Under the pieces are notes generated by a model. That model had not been told where the DNA came from, did not search any database, and worked only from the letters and a program-made list of their open reading frames with translations. This document shows positions 8,851-17,369 of a DNA stretch of 64,000 nucleotides, in pieces. The position numbers and the translations under genes were made by a program. Location: NCBI RefSeq assembly GCF_003330725.1, contig NZ_CP030840.1, positions 434,001-498,000 of the forward strand, in the 5' to 3' direction. This DNA comes from Acidisarcina polymorpha (GTDB taxonomy: Bacteria; Acidobacteriota; Terriglobia; Terriglobales; Acidobacteriaceae). Within the stretch, counting starts at the first letter, position 1; every line of letters starts with the position of its first letter.

Positions 8851-9612
8851 ATGGCAAGCGCTAGTCCCGAGATCTTCGACGCCGTAGCCTTTCTGACCGA
8901 AGCAGGTCTGGGTCGACGAATCGTCCGGCTGAAGCCCAAGAACAAGTTCTTCTCCCAGGGCAATGCCGCCGACTCCATCTTCTATCTCCAAAAAGGACGC
9001 GCGAAACTTACCGTCGTCTCACAGAAGGGCAAAGAGGCGACAATTACCTTGCTCGCTCCGGGCGACTTCGTCGGGGAAGAATCTTTGGCCAACATGGGAG
9101 GTACGCGCATCGCTACGGCGATTGCCATCACCGCATGCACCGCGCTCAAAATAGATCGGTTGGAAATGGTTCGCGTGATGCATGACGAACCGTCCTTGTC
9201 AGATCTCTTCCTCAAATTCCTGCTCGCGCGCAGCATGAGAACTCAGGAGGATTTGATTGATCAGCTGTTTAATTCAAGTGAAAAACGACTCGCAAGGATT
9301 CTCTTGCTGATGGCGGAGTTTGGCAAACCGGGAGAGCCTGAGACACTGATTCCTCAGGTGACCCAGGAAACGCTTGCGGAGATGATCGGCACCACTCGGT
9401 CCCGGGTCAGCTTCTTTATGAACCGTTTCCGTAAATTGGGATTTGTCGAATACAACGGCCGCATCCGCGTCCACAAATCACTGTTAAACGTGATTCTCCA
9501 TGACAAGATGCCCGACGACAACGCGGAGAAGCCATCCATCTTTGATGCCCAGTTGCATCTTCGCAATAAAGCCCTAGCCAAGGGCTCCTTAGCTAAAGTT
9601 TCTAAGTTGTGA
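8851..9612 (+). CDS. Crp/Fnr-family transcriptional regulator
   Basis: 253 residues. The N-terminal cyclic-nucleotide-binding-type beta-roll covers roughly residues 20-130 (SIFYLQKGRAKLTVVSQKGKEATITLLAPGDFVGEESL). A dimerisation helix follows, then a Crp-type winged helix from about 165, with TQETLAEMIGTTRSRVSFFMNRF as the helix-turn-helix and FVEYNGRIRVHKSLL as the wing. The [4Fe-4S] cysteine cluster of Fnr is absent, so it is not an oxygen-labile Fnr. The residues that bind cAMP in Crp are not obviously conserved, so the ligand is unknown. A C-terminal tail of about 40 residues extends past the DNA-binding domain. It is divergent to the glycosyltransferase operon and could regulate it. Confidence 0.9.
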   Translation: MASASPEIFDAVAFLTEAGLGRRIVRLKPKNKFFSQGNAADSIFYLQKGRAKLTVVSQKGKEATITLLAPGDFVGEESLANMGGTRIATAIAITACTALKIDRLEMVRVMHDEPSLSDLFLKFLLARSMRTQEDLIDQLFNSSEKRLARILLLMAEFGKPGEPETLIPQVTQETLAEMIGTTRSRVSFFMNRFRKLGFVEYNGRIRVHKSLLNVILHDKMPDDNAEKPSIFDAQLHLRNKALAKGSLAKVSKL

Positions 9613-9690
9613 GCCAAAGAGGACAGAACTGATCCCGATCACAGGCTACACTTCATCAGAATGCCCCTTCAAGAACTGAAGAGAGTAGTC

Positions 9691-10146
9691 ATGACAGCCA
9701 AGGTACGAGCTAAGATACTGGTGGTCGACGATGAATACACCCTCAATACAACCCTGGTGCAAATCCTGGAGCATCTTGGCCACCATGTACGGTCGGCGAG
9801 GAATGGAGCCTGCGCTCTTGCTGAGATCCATTCGGCAGTGCCAGGAATTTTGATCTCCGACTTGAACATGCCCGACATCCCGGGACCTGAACTCCTTTCG
9901 GTGATTCGACGCCGGTTTCCATCCATTCAGGTCATCGCCATGAGCGGCGGCTCCTATTTCGATGACGCCCTTCCGGACGGTGTCGCTGCTGACGCGTTTT
10001 ACCGGAAAGGAACGGGTCTCGGACCGCTGTTGCAGATGGTTCATGCGATGGCAAACTCGGAGTCTCCGAAAGCCTCTCGCAGGAGCAGCGCCTCGGCTCC
10101 GCTCTATTCTCCCGCGAGTCTCGAAGGCTCGGTAAAGCAGTGGTAG
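9691..10146 (+). CDS. single-domain response regulator (CheY-like receiver)
   Basis: 151 residues, receiver domain only: acidic pair D13/D14 in LVVDDEY, phosphoacceptor D57 in ISDLNMPD, Ser in AMSGGSY, and K106 in FYRKG. All phosphorylation residues are present, unlike the LuxR-type regulator at 30011. A Ser/Ala-rich tail of about 35 residues follows. The ATG at 9691 is chosen over one at 9661 because a purine-rich GAAGAGAG precedes it and the receiver begins immediately. It follows the Crp gene by about 80 bp on the same strand. No kinase gene is adjacent. Confidence 0.85.
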   Translation: MTAKVRAKILVVDDEYTLNTTLVQILEHLGHHVRSARNGACALAEIHSAVPGILISDLNMPDIPGPELLSVIRRRFPSIQVIAMSGGSYFDDALPDGVAADAFYRKGTGLGPLLQMVHAMANSESPKASRRSSASAPLYSPASLEGSVKQW

Positions 10147-10350
10147 CTTACCTGCCACGGATGGCTTCGGGCCTTTAGGACTGTCGACGTTCTTATCCAC
10201 CCCTCACTCCTGCTCACAGGAGCTTGTTCTGGCAGCCTATGGCCGTAAGTTGCCTAAATGCCCAGGCTGAGCTAAAGCGGTTCAGGACAAGAAGTCAAGA
10301 TTGAGGAACCACGCGCAAGAGCACAAGAACTAACTGGCTGCGGCTCCCGG

Positions 10351-10533
10351 CTAGTCCTCGCTGCACTTCTTGATAGGCTTGGCCTGCGACAACATGGAAT
10401 GGAGCAGAGCGGCAGAAAAAAAAGCAGTCTGACCGTCATCAAAGGCAACCACCACCCCATTGCCGACCTTATCGATCGCTTCGAGCTGAGCTCGGGTTTC
10501 CATACCGACGAGGTGCATGGATCTGTATTGCAT
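10351..10533 (-). CDS. small conserved-looking protein of unknown function
   Basis: 60 residues with a coherent amphipathic pattern, AIDKVGNGVVVAFDDGQTAFFSAALLHSML, suggesting a small beta-barrel followed by a helix. A GAGGAG lies 7 bp before the ATG at 10533, which is the main reason to accept it. No membrane segment, cysteine motif or signal peptide. It is flanked by a long non-coding stretch upstream. Function unknown. Confidence 0.6.
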   Translation of the reverse strand: MQYRSMHLVGMETRAQLEAIDKVGNGVVVAFDDGQTAFFSAALLHSMLSQAKPIKKCSED

Positions 10534-11138
10534 TCGAAACTCCTCATTTCGTTCCCGGGACGCAACTCGCGCTCGCTAAGGAGAAAGATAGGCCCCTAAA
10601 CTTGATAAGAGGCCAAGTCCGTTTCTCTTGCGTCTCTTATAGGCAATGCAAAAGTCTCTGCATAGAGAAGAATGTATTTATCTTTACGCGAACTATTCCC
10701 AGTAGGGTTGACTTACTCATCTAACTACATACTTTCAGCGCCTTGAGACCTAGGCGGTTCGATCGTAAAGTTAGTCCATTGAGTATTGGATCCTACGGGG
10801 CGCCGGAGTCCCAATTGGAAGACGTAGAGTGCCGCTACCCGCAGGGTAGCGGCACCCAAATGTAACCTTCTCCCTGTTACCTTCCAGCAAAGTCTATCGG
10901 ATCTAAGGCTGATCCTGAGGTATTCTGATGCCCAGCCATTAACCTTAAAGTAACTTAGCAATTACCTACGTTTCCATTAGAGTTACCCAGGTAAGGGCTA
11001 GAAGTACTACCGACTTAGGGTTCCATTTACCTCGGCGAGGATGACCACTTAGCCCAGATCGTTAGCATCAGTATGGACACCTGCGGTCGTGAGGGAGGAT
11101 CACTTCAGTACCAGTCGAAACATCTCACGGATGAATCT
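10534..11138. other. 605-bp intergenic region with repeated TTACCT motifs and a perfect hairpin
   Basis: No credible gene on either strand. The region is less GC-rich than its neighbours. It contains TTACCT at 10877, 10962 and 11027, TAACCTT at 10863 and 10940, a palindrome TTACC-CA-GGTAA at 10983-10994, and a long hairpin listed separately. It may hold an unrecognised RNA or a regulatory array. It matches none of 6S, tmRNA, SRP or RNase P RNA as far as I can tell. Confidence 0.45.
10829..10855. repeat. perfect 12-bp inverted repeat with 3-nt loop
   Basis: Arms 10829-10840 and 10844-10855 (GTGCCGCTACCC and its exact complement) around a GCA loop. No T-run follows on either strand, so it is not a standard intrinsic terminator. 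It could be a REP-like element or part of an RNA. Confidence 0.7.
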
Positions 11139-11627
11139 TCAATCCACTCCTGGGATGGTGGGAAGATTCTCTTCGTCGACTAACGGACCCAGCGTCGCCC
11201 GAATCACGCTCGCGTACTTCTCCGGCAAGACCGTCTTCTGCATGCCGTACCCGACAATGACGTGCGAGGTTTCGCCGGAGGCCAGCAGTTTCCCCGCGAC
11301 TGGAGTTCCGTCAATCGTCTCCGCGCGATAGACTTCGTAGGAAAATTTAAGCATCGAGGTCCGCATCGCCGTCACTCTGGTTTCGATGACGATGAGGTCG
11401 TCATATTGAGCGGGGGCCTTGTATCGACAGATCGCCTCGACCACCGGGAGCATGCAGTCGTCCGCAACCTCCATTTGCTTGTAGTCGAAGCCGAGCTGGC
11501 GAAGAAATTCGACCCGGCCAATTTCAAACCAGACCAGGTAATTGGCGTAATAAACGACCCCCATCTGGTCAGTCTCCGCATAACGGACGCGGACAGTAGT
11601 GCGGAAAGGCGCAGTTCCATCGGTCAT
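11139..11627 (-). CDS. ybgC: acyl-CoA thioesterase, YbgC/4HBT hot-dog family
   Basis: 162 residues with the 4-hydroxybenzoyl-CoA-thioesterase signature VRYAETDQMGVVYYANYLVWFEIGR. It includes the catalytic Asp (D in ETDQMG) and the following Tyr-rich turn. Known YbgC-type enzymes hydrolyse short-chain acyl-CoAs and associate with the Tol-Pal envelope system, though no tol genes are visible here. The C-terminal 30 residues extend past the hot-dog fold. It lies downstream of rseP on the same strand but behind a terminator-like hairpin. Confidence 0.88.
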   Translation of the reverse strand: MTDGTAPFRTTVRVRYAETDQMGVVYYANYLVWFEIGRVEFLRQLGFDYKQMEVADDCMLPVVEAICRYKAPAQYDDLIVIETRVTAMRTSMLKFSYEVYRAETIDGTPVAGKLLASGETSHVIVGYGMQKTVLPEKYASVIRATLGPLVDEENLPTIPGVD

Positions 11628-11668
11628 GTTGAACTCGGGACGGAGAATTTTGTGCAGAAAGAAGATTC

Positions 11669-11696
11669 ATGCCCGGGCGCCACAGGGCGCCGGGCA
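11669..11696 (-). terminator. terminator-like hairpin after rseP
   Basis: Arms ATGCCCG and CGGGCAT, continued by GCGCC/GGCGC with one bulged G and a 4-nt ACAG loop. Read on the minus strand it is followed by a pyrimidine-rich tract (11656-11668). It lies between the rseP stop and the ybgC start. Confidence 0.55.
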
Positions 11697-11704
11697 TAAA
11701 GACC

Positions 11705-13099
11705 TTAAGGCTTCAGCTTCGAGAAGATAGGCAACTTGGTGACATCGTTGAACATGACAAATGCAGCAAAAAGAATCAGCACGACAAAGGCAACCTGGTA
11801 GACGCGCTCTTTAAATTCCTGGTTGAGATCGCGCCGCAGGATGCCCTCAATCAAGAGCAGAACAATCATGCCGCCATCCAGGATCGGGATCGGCAGCAAA
11901 TTGAAGATGCCAAGGTTGAGGCTGATCAAGGCCATCAGGCCGATAATCGGCTGCCAGCCGGGCATGGAAATGGCCTCGCCCGTCTGACGCGCGATTCCGA
12001 TCGGCCCGCTGAGGTTCTGGACTGCCGAGCGCCGGGTAAAGAGCTTGTGCAGCACCTCTACGATCAACCCCGAATACTGCAAATTGGTCTTGGCGGAGCG
12101 CCGCGCTGCTTCGGGCAGCGAAAGTTGTTCGACGGTGTAAGGCGGAGGCGCGGGCAAAAATCCCAGCCGGTAGGTGTTGTGTCCGGTACCGTCGTCGGCA
12201 AGCGCCGGCTGCACCGGGATATGCAAGGTCTCACTTCCCCTTTGGATCAAGAGGTCGACTGACCTGCCGGCGGTCTGTTGAAGATAAGCAAGCATCGACC
12301 CGACATACGTAAACCGATGCCCATCCACCGAGGCAATCACGTCATCGGCTTTGAGCCCTGCCTTGGCTGCCGGCATGGAAGGCTCAACCGCTTGCACCTT
12401 CAGCGGATGCCCCTGCACTTGCGGCAGCAACCCGAGCGTCTTCGAATCGAACTCGTCGCTCGTTCCCGTATTCTGGACGGTAATGCTGGTCTGGATGACC
12501 TTCCCATCGCGCTCGACTGCCACTGGAACCGTGGTGTTCGCGTCCAGTCCGGCGCGAATGTCCAGCTGCTCCCAGGTGGGATTCTGCTCGGCATCGAAGC
12601 GAACGATGCGATCGCCGGGCAGTATTCCGGCCTTAGACGCCGGTGAGTTCGGAGCGACCATCTCAACAACCACGGCCTGCGAATAGAATGTAGGCACTTC
12701 GTTGTGCATCATGTACAAGCCAGTCATCAGCAGAAAGGCCAGTACGAAATTCGAGAATGGACCAGACAAGCCGATCAGGATGCGCTGCCAACGTGGATGC
12801 GCCGAGAAATCGCCGGGATCAGGCGCGGTGGCGGCAGCATCCCCGGAAGTTGAAGTCGGAACTCCATCGCCGGCAGTCTCGCCTGACATCTTGACATAGC
12901 CGCCTAGCGGAACCAGGCTGATGCGGTAGTCGGTGTCGCCGCGCCGGAATCCGAATAGCCGCTTGCCAAAGCCGATCGAGAAGACTTCGACGCGTACACC
13001 AAAAGCTTTCGCCGTTATGAAATGACCGAACTCATGCACCAGCACCATGATGCCGAGCACGACTAAGGTGGAGAGAGTGGCGGTAATTGCGAAGGGCAT
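11705..13099 (-). CDS. rseP: RIP metalloprotease RseP (site-2 protease)
   Basis: 464 residues. The zinc motif HEFGH (H22, E23, H26) lies in the first membrane helix, and the C-terminal NLLPIPILDGG motif supplies the third ligand. Two PDZ-like regions sit between (about residues 145-215 and 225-300: SPASKAGILPGDRIV, MPAAKAGLKADDVIASVDG). In known systems RseP cleaves anti-sigma factors and signal-peptide remnants in the inner membrane. It is the last gene of the cdsA-dxr-rseP run. The N-terminus starts directly with the first helix, as expected. Confidence 0.95.
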   Translation of the reverse strand: MPFAITATLSTLVVLGIMVLVHEFGHFITAKAFGVRVEVFSIGFGKRLFGFRRGDTDYRISLVPLGGYVKMSGETAGDGVPTSTSGDAAATAPDPGDFSAHPRWQRILIGLSGPFSNFVLAFLLMTGLYMMHNEVPTFYSQAVVVEMVAPNSPASKAGILPGDRIVRFDAEQNPTWEQLDIRAGLDANTTVPVAVERDGKVIQTSITVQNTGTSDEFDSKTLGLLPQVQGHPLKVQAVEPSMPAAKAGLKADDVIASVDGHRFTYVGSMLAYLQQTAGRSVDLLIQRGSETLHIPVQPALADDGTGHNTYRLGFLPAPPPYTVEQLSLPEAARRSAKTNLQYSGLIVEVLHKLFTRRSAVQNLSGPIGIARQTGEAISMPGWQPIIGLMALISLNLGIFNLLPIPILDGGMIVLLLIEGILRRDLNQEFKERVYQVAFVVLILFAAFVMFNDVTKLPIFSKLKP

Positions 13100-13180
13100 T
13101 CTTAGAAGACCTTAACTGCTTTTTTAACAATGAATTTGTGCAACCAGAGGGTCGCTGCCGCGTTTATCTCGAAGCCGCGT

Positions 13181-14386
13181 TTATCCCGAAGATGTCCGGC
13201 TTGCCCCCGTGAGCGAAAGGTCGGAGAGCTTCGCGTGAGCAGTCTGGCGGGCCGCCTGATCAAGCATTAGCACGTCCTGGATCGTCTCCGGATGGGACTC
13301 GGGAGTCGCCTGAAGCACTGCCTCTATTGTACGCGGGATGTCCAGGAAGTGAATATCGCCAGCCAGAAAGGCCTCGACCGCGACTTCATCGGCGGAGTTC
13401 AGCGCAATGCAGTGCGCGCCTCCCTTGGCGGCCGCCTCATAGGCGAGCCGTAGACACGGAAAACGCTCCAGATCCGGCTGTTCAAAATCGAGTTGCCCCA
13501 GCCTGGTCATGTCAAACCCCAGACCCTCGGCTTCACCCGTATCGATGCGCTCCGGGTAAGTCATTGCATACAGAATCGGCAGCCGCATGTCCGTCACCGA
13601 GATCTGCGCCAGGATGCTTCCGTCAATGAACTCCACCAAAGAGTGCACCGTAGACTGCGGATGAATGGTTACCTTGACCTCAGCCGCCGGAAGATCAAAG
13701 AGGCGGCAGGCTTCGATCACCTCGAGTCCCTTGTTCAGCATGGTGGCTGAGTCGATTGTGATCCGCCGTCCCATGTTCCACGTTGGATGCTTCAGCGCCT
13801 GTTCGACGGTGATGTCGGCGAACTGGGCCAGCGGCAGTTTGCGAAATGGGCCCCCTGAAGCCGTCAACCAGATACGGCGAACCTCCGTCCGGCTTCCACC
13901 CCGCATACATTGATGAATGGCATTGTGTTCGGAATCAATGGGAAGCAGAGCGGTCTGATGAAGGCGGGCTTCGCGGATGAGAATCTCGCCGGCAGCGACC
14001 ATGGCCTCTTTATTGGCAAGGCCGACTGGCTTCCCTGCTTGAACGGCGGCGAAGGTTGCTTCGAGGCCCGCCACTCCCACAATGGCCGAGACTACGAAAT
14101 CGACCTGCGGCAGGGTGGCGACCCGGACCGTTCCATCCGTTCCCCAAACCACCTCGACCCCAGTGATGCCGGCGAATTTAAGCCTGGCGAGAAGCTGGCT
14201 CGCTAGTTCCTCGGTGGCGACCGAAACCAGCCTCGGACGCCATCGCCTGCACTGTTCGAAGATGGCATCAAGGTTGCGGCCTGCAGCCAGCGAGGCGACT
14301 GCGAATCGTTCGGGATAACTGGCAATGATGGAAAGAGTGCTTTGTCCGATGGAACCGGTGGAACCGAGGATGGCGATCTGCTTCAA
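13181..14386 (-). CDS. dxr: 1-deoxy-D-xylulose 5-phosphate reductoisomerase
   Basis: 401 residues, the usual length. The NADPH-binding GSTGSIGQST begins at residue 8. Metal/substrate motifs DSEHNAIHQC, TASGGPFR, HPTWNMGRRITIDSATMLNKGLE and HPQSTVHSLVEF are intact. It catalyses the first committed step of the MEP pathway, making 2-C-methyl-D-erythritol 4-phosphate in the cytoplasm. It sits between cdsA (28 bp upstream) and rseP (about 80 bp downstream), a conserved bacterial gene order. The last ten residues are Ser/Thr-rich and variable. Confidence 0.97.
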   Translation of the reverse strand: MKQIAILGSTGSIGQSTLSIIASYPERFAVASLAAGRNLDAIFEQCRRWRPRLVSVATEELASQLLARLKFAGITGVEVVWGTDGTVRVATLPQVDFVVSAIVGVAGLEATFAAVQAGKPVGLANKEAMVAAGEILIREARLHQTALLPIDSEHNAIHQCMRGGSRTEVRRIWLTASGGPFRKLPLAQFADITVEQALKHPTWNMGRRITIDSATMLNKGLEVIEACRLFDLPAAEVKVTIHPQSTVHSLVEFIDGSILAQISVTDMRLPILYAMTYPERIDTGEAEGLGFDMTRLGQLDFEQPDLERFPCLRLAYEAAAKGGAHCIALNSADEVAVEAFLAGDIHFLDIPRTIEAVLQATPESHPETIQDVLMLDQAARQTAHAKLSDLSLTGASRTSSG

Positions 14387-14414
14387 GACGTTTCGTAGTC
14401 GCGCCGAGCCAAGT

Positions 14415-15239
14415 CTAAAACCACTGCTGGACTAGCTGAGCGTACCACAGCGCCGGGGCGGCCAGCAGCAGCGCATCGATTCGGTCGAGAATGCCGCCGT
14501 GTCCGGGCAGCAGCGTTCCGGAATCCTTCACCCCGGCACCGCGCTTGATAGCGGACTCGGCAAGGTCGCCAACTTGCGCGGCCACATTGAGAATCAGCGC
14601 CAGCAACAGCCAATGCAGCAGCGAGCCCGGATAGGCCACCAGCTCGATCCCGCGTCTCGCCAGAAAAGCTGCGAAGGCCACCAGACCCGCGGTCACCAGC
14701 AGGCCGCCGGCCACTGAAGCGATCGCGCCCTCCCACGTCTTGTTGGGGCTAAGTCGCGGCGCAAGCTTCCTGCGCCCCAGGCTCTTGCCGACATAGAGCG
14801 CCGCAATGTCTCCCGACCAGACCACCAGCAGCAAGAGCAGCAACAGCGACGGACCGTTTTCCTGGGCGCTGAGCAGGGGGATCGTGGTCAGCGTAAATCC
14901 GATATAGATCAAGCCGAAGACGGCGGTCGCCGTGTCCCGTAGTACCCGATCGAGCGGCGATCGGAAGGCGCAAAAAATAAAAAGAATGAGGGCCAGTCCG
15001 CCGATCGCCGGGCCAATCAGGTCGGCGTTCCGAAAGGCGCAAAAAAACAATGTCGCGATCGATAACAGGGTAAGGACCCGGGGCGGCCGGGCATCGCTGG
15101 TATCAGCGATTCCGAGATACTCCCATGCGGTCAGGCACGCCACCCCCGCGGACACCACCGTAATCAACCAGAAAGGCGCCCTTAGAACCAGCAGCAGGAC
15201 TATGGGGATAAGCACCACTGCCGTGAGTATTCTTTTCAT
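14415..15239 (-). CDS. cdsA: phosphatidate cytidylyltransferase
   Basis: 274 residues with about eight membrane helices. The C-terminal CDP-alcohol synthase signature is complete: SAIKRGAGVKDSGTLLPGHGG followed by ILDRIDALLLAAP. Known role is conversion of phosphatidic acid and CTP to CDP-diacylglycerol in the inner membrane, feeding all phospholipids. It heads the cdsA-dxr-rseP run. In most bacteria uppS precedes it directly, but here a gene on the opposite strand intervenes. ATG at 15239 begins with the first hydrophobic segment. Confidence 0.95.
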   Translation of the reverse strand: MKRILTAVVLIPIVLLLVLRAPFWLITVVSAGVACLTAWEYLGIADTSDARPPRVLTLLSIATLFFCAFRNADLIGPAIGGLALILFIFCAFRSPLDRVLRDTATAVFGLIYIGFTLTTIPLLSAQENGPSLLLLLLLVVWSGDIAALYVGKSLGRRKLAPRLSPNKTWEGAIASVAGGLLVTAGLVAFAAFLARRGIELVAYPGSLLHWLLLALILNVAAQVGDLAESAIKRGAGVKDSGTLLPGHGGILDRIDALLLAAPALWYAQLVQQWF

Positions 15240-15360
15240 CGCTTTAAGGAGAATACACGGCTCAAATCGACTCCGAAGCGCCGGCTTAAACTAACGCCCT
15301 CTCCGTATCGGCGTCTTGTGGCGTCTAATAAGTAGCCGGGTTTATTAGAAAAGGAAAAAT

Positions 15361-16308
15361 ATGAGTCTTCAGAACCGAATTTCCAACTTGTTGATGGCTG
15401 CCTGCCTGATCGCGGCCCCACTTCTTCACGCGCAGTCGGGTGTCCAGGCCCAGACGGTCGTGACTGTCATGCCGAAGAACGGAAAGCAGCCGGCCTCACT
15501 GACCGCCCAACAGCTCAAGGCTACCGTAGGGGACAAGCCGGCGCAGGTGAGCGATTTCGTGCCGCTCCGCGGCGAACGCTCTGGACTCCAGATCGTGATA
15601 CTGATCGACAGCTCGGCCCGCAGCTCGTTGAGTCTTCAATTCAGCAGTCTGAAAAGCTTTATCCAGAAGCTCCCTGAAGGCGCTCAAGTAGGCGTCGCCT
15701 ACATGCAGAACGGCCGTGCCGCGATGGCGCAGAACATTACCCCGGACCGTGCCCTAGCTGCCAACTCCCTGCGGCTGACCTCCGGCGTTCCCGGCGAGAC
15801 CGGTAGCCCGTACTTCTGCCTCTCCGACCTGGTGAAGAACTGGCCATCCGGCAGCACTCCTGACCGTCGTGAAGTCCTGATGATCACCGACGGCGTCGAT
15901 CTCTACTATGGGCGCCGCTACGATCCCAACGACCCTTACGTGCAATCGGCGGTCACCGATGCTCAGCGGGCAGGGGTCATCGTCCACTCCATCTTCTATC
16001 GCGACACGGGCCGTTTCGACGGCGGGGAGTGGACCGAATCCGGTGCGCAAAATTACCTCCTTCAGGTGTCGGACGGCACCGGAGGGCACGCCTACTGGCA
16101 GGGTTTCGGTAATCCGGTCTCTTTCGACCCGTTTCTCGACGACCTGCACACCCGTTTGGAAAACCAATATGAACTTGGGCTGCTTGCCCGGCCAAAAAAC
16201 AAGACCGAGCTCCAGCCGCTGAAACTGAAGGTCTCGGCTTCCGGTGTCAAGGTGGATGCCGCAAAGATGATCCTCATCCCAGGAAGTGAATCCTCCGCTT
16301 CCCGATAA
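15361..16308 (+). CDS. secreted VWFA-domain protein (acidobacterial type)
   Basis: 315 residues. Signal peptide 1 to about 25 (LLMAACLIAAPLLHAQ), then a von Willebrand factor A domain with IVILIDSSARSS near residue 78. The MIDAS motif is DxSxR rather than the usual DxSxS, so metal binding may be altered. A second acidic turn is ITDGVD near 178. The type matches the VWFA-related domain frequent in Acidobacteria. AGGAAAA lies just before the ATG at 15361. It is inserted on the opposite strand between uppS and cdsA, which normally adjoin. Probably a periplasmic or surface binding protein; partner unknown. Confidence 0.85.
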   Translation: MSLQNRISNLLMAACLIAAPLLHAQSGVQAQTVVTVMPKNGKQPASLTAQQLKATVGDKPAQVSDFVPLRGERSGLQIVILIDSSARSSLSLQFSSLKSFIQKLPEGAQVGVAYMQNGRAAMAQNITPDRALAANSLRLTSGVPGETGSPYFCLSDLVKNWPSGSTPDRREVLMITDGVDLYYGRRYDPNDPYVQSAVTDAQRAGVIVHSIFYRDTGRFDGGEWTESGAQNYLLQVSDGTGGHAYWQGFGNPVSFDPFLDDLHTRLENQYELGLLARPKNKTELQPLKLKVSASGVKVDAAKMILIPGSESSASR

Positions 16309-16317
16309 ACGATGTCC

Positions 16318-16349
16318 CCGGGCATTCATATTGCGGCTTGAGTGCCCGG
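16318..16349. terminator. possible hairpin between convergent genes
   Basis: CCGGGCA at 16318-16324 pairs with TGCCCGG at 16343-16349 in the gap between the VWFA and uppS stops. There is no clear T-run, so terminator function is only plausible. Confidence 0.3.
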
Positions 16350-16448
16350 TCCGGAACCGTTCGCATCGCAACAATGAGCCTGCAAGAAGGCGCGAATGAA
16401 GCTATTGTCAGCATGTTTACTTGAGGCGACGTTGGGGTTCTGGATCTG

Positions 16449-17318
16449 CTAGCGGGGAACCAGGACCGTGTTCGCCGGCAGGCTTGAAATATCGTCAGAC
16501 TCGGTGCCGTCCCCCAGGCCGCCATAGCGGCGTTCGCGGCGCTGGTAGTCTTCGATTGCCTCTAACAGGTGAATACCGCGGAAATCTGGCCAGAGCCGAT
16601 CGGTTACAAATATCTCTGAGTACGCAATCTGCCACAACAGAAAGTTTGAAACGCGCATCTCTCCGGAAGTCCGAACCACCAGATCAGGGTCAGGCATGTC
16701 GGCCGTGTAAAGACGGCGCTGGATCTCTTCTTCGCCGATCTCCCCAATCTTCAGCTTGCCCTCGCGCACCTCGGCGCAGATCGAACGCACCGCATCTACC
16801 AACTCCGAGCGGGCACCGTAATTCAGCGCCAGCGTCAGCACTGTGCCGGTGTTTCTTGCAGTGGCTTCTTCCGCCCAGTGCATCTTCTCCTGCACTTCGG
16901 ACGGCAGTTCCTGGGTGCGGCCGATATAACGGATGCGGACGTTATTGTCGTTCATGCGCTGCACATTATTGCCCAGATACGCGCGCAACAGGCGCATGAG
17001 GAAGCTGACTTCAGCCTTAGGGCGGCGCAGGTTATTTTCCAGTGAAAACGCGTAGAGGGTCAGGTAGGGAAGGTCAATTCGAGATGCAGTCTCGACGACA
17101 AACTGCACGGCTTCCGCGCCCTGCTGGTGTCCCAGAAAACGCTTCAGCATCCGTTTGCCAGCCCATCGTCCGTTGCCGTCCATGATGATGGCGACATGGC
17201 GGGGCAAACGATCTGCGTTCAGACGGCGGTAAACAGCCTGCTCGTCGGCAGGCAGCTCATGGACACGGCTTGGCGACGATAATGGCAAAACACTCGCTCG
17301 TAAGGACGAACGTAGCAC
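16449..17318 (-). CDS. uppS: isoprenyl transferase (undecaprenyl diphosphate synthase)
   Basis: 289 residues. The cis-prenyltransferase signature HVAIIMDGNGRWA begins at residue 41 with catalytic Asp47. Conserved downstream blocks are GHQQGAEAV, TLYAFSLENNLRRPKAEV, LNYGARSELVDA and DLVVRTSGEMRVSNFLLWQIAYSE. It makes the C55 lipid carrier for peptidoglycan and O-antigen. The N-terminus is about 20 residues longer than usual and a downstream start is possible. The C-terminal tail after RRERRYGGL is also extended. The gene follows an XRE regulator by 51 bp on the same strand. Confidence 0.95.
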   Translation of the reverse strand: MLRSSLRASVLPLSSPSRVHELPADEQAVYRRLNADRLPRHVAIIMDGNGRWAGKRMLKRFLGHQQGAEAVQFVVETASRIDLPYLTLYAFSLENNLRRPKAEVSFLMRLLRAYLGNNVQRMNDNNVRIRYIGRTQELPSEVQEKMHWAEEATARNTGTVLTLALNYGARSELVDAVRSICAEVREGKLKIGEIGEEEIQRRLYTADMPDPDLVVRTSGEMRVSNFLLWQIAYSEIFVTDRLWPDFRGIHLLEAIEDYQRRERRYGGLGDGTESDDISSLPANTVLVPR

Positions 17319-17369
17319 ATGGCTACATCAGCCGCAAACCATACCGTCGAACCGCTGTCTCGGACAGCG

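Noticed and set aside
10757-10780. tRNA-like GGTTCGATC string
   Set aside because: No acceptor, D or anticodon stem can be formed around it; chance match to a T-loop.
10725-10961. 78-codon minus-strand frame crossing the hairpin
   Set aside because: Spans a perfect inverted repeat and lacks a ribosome site; composition is unlike a protein.
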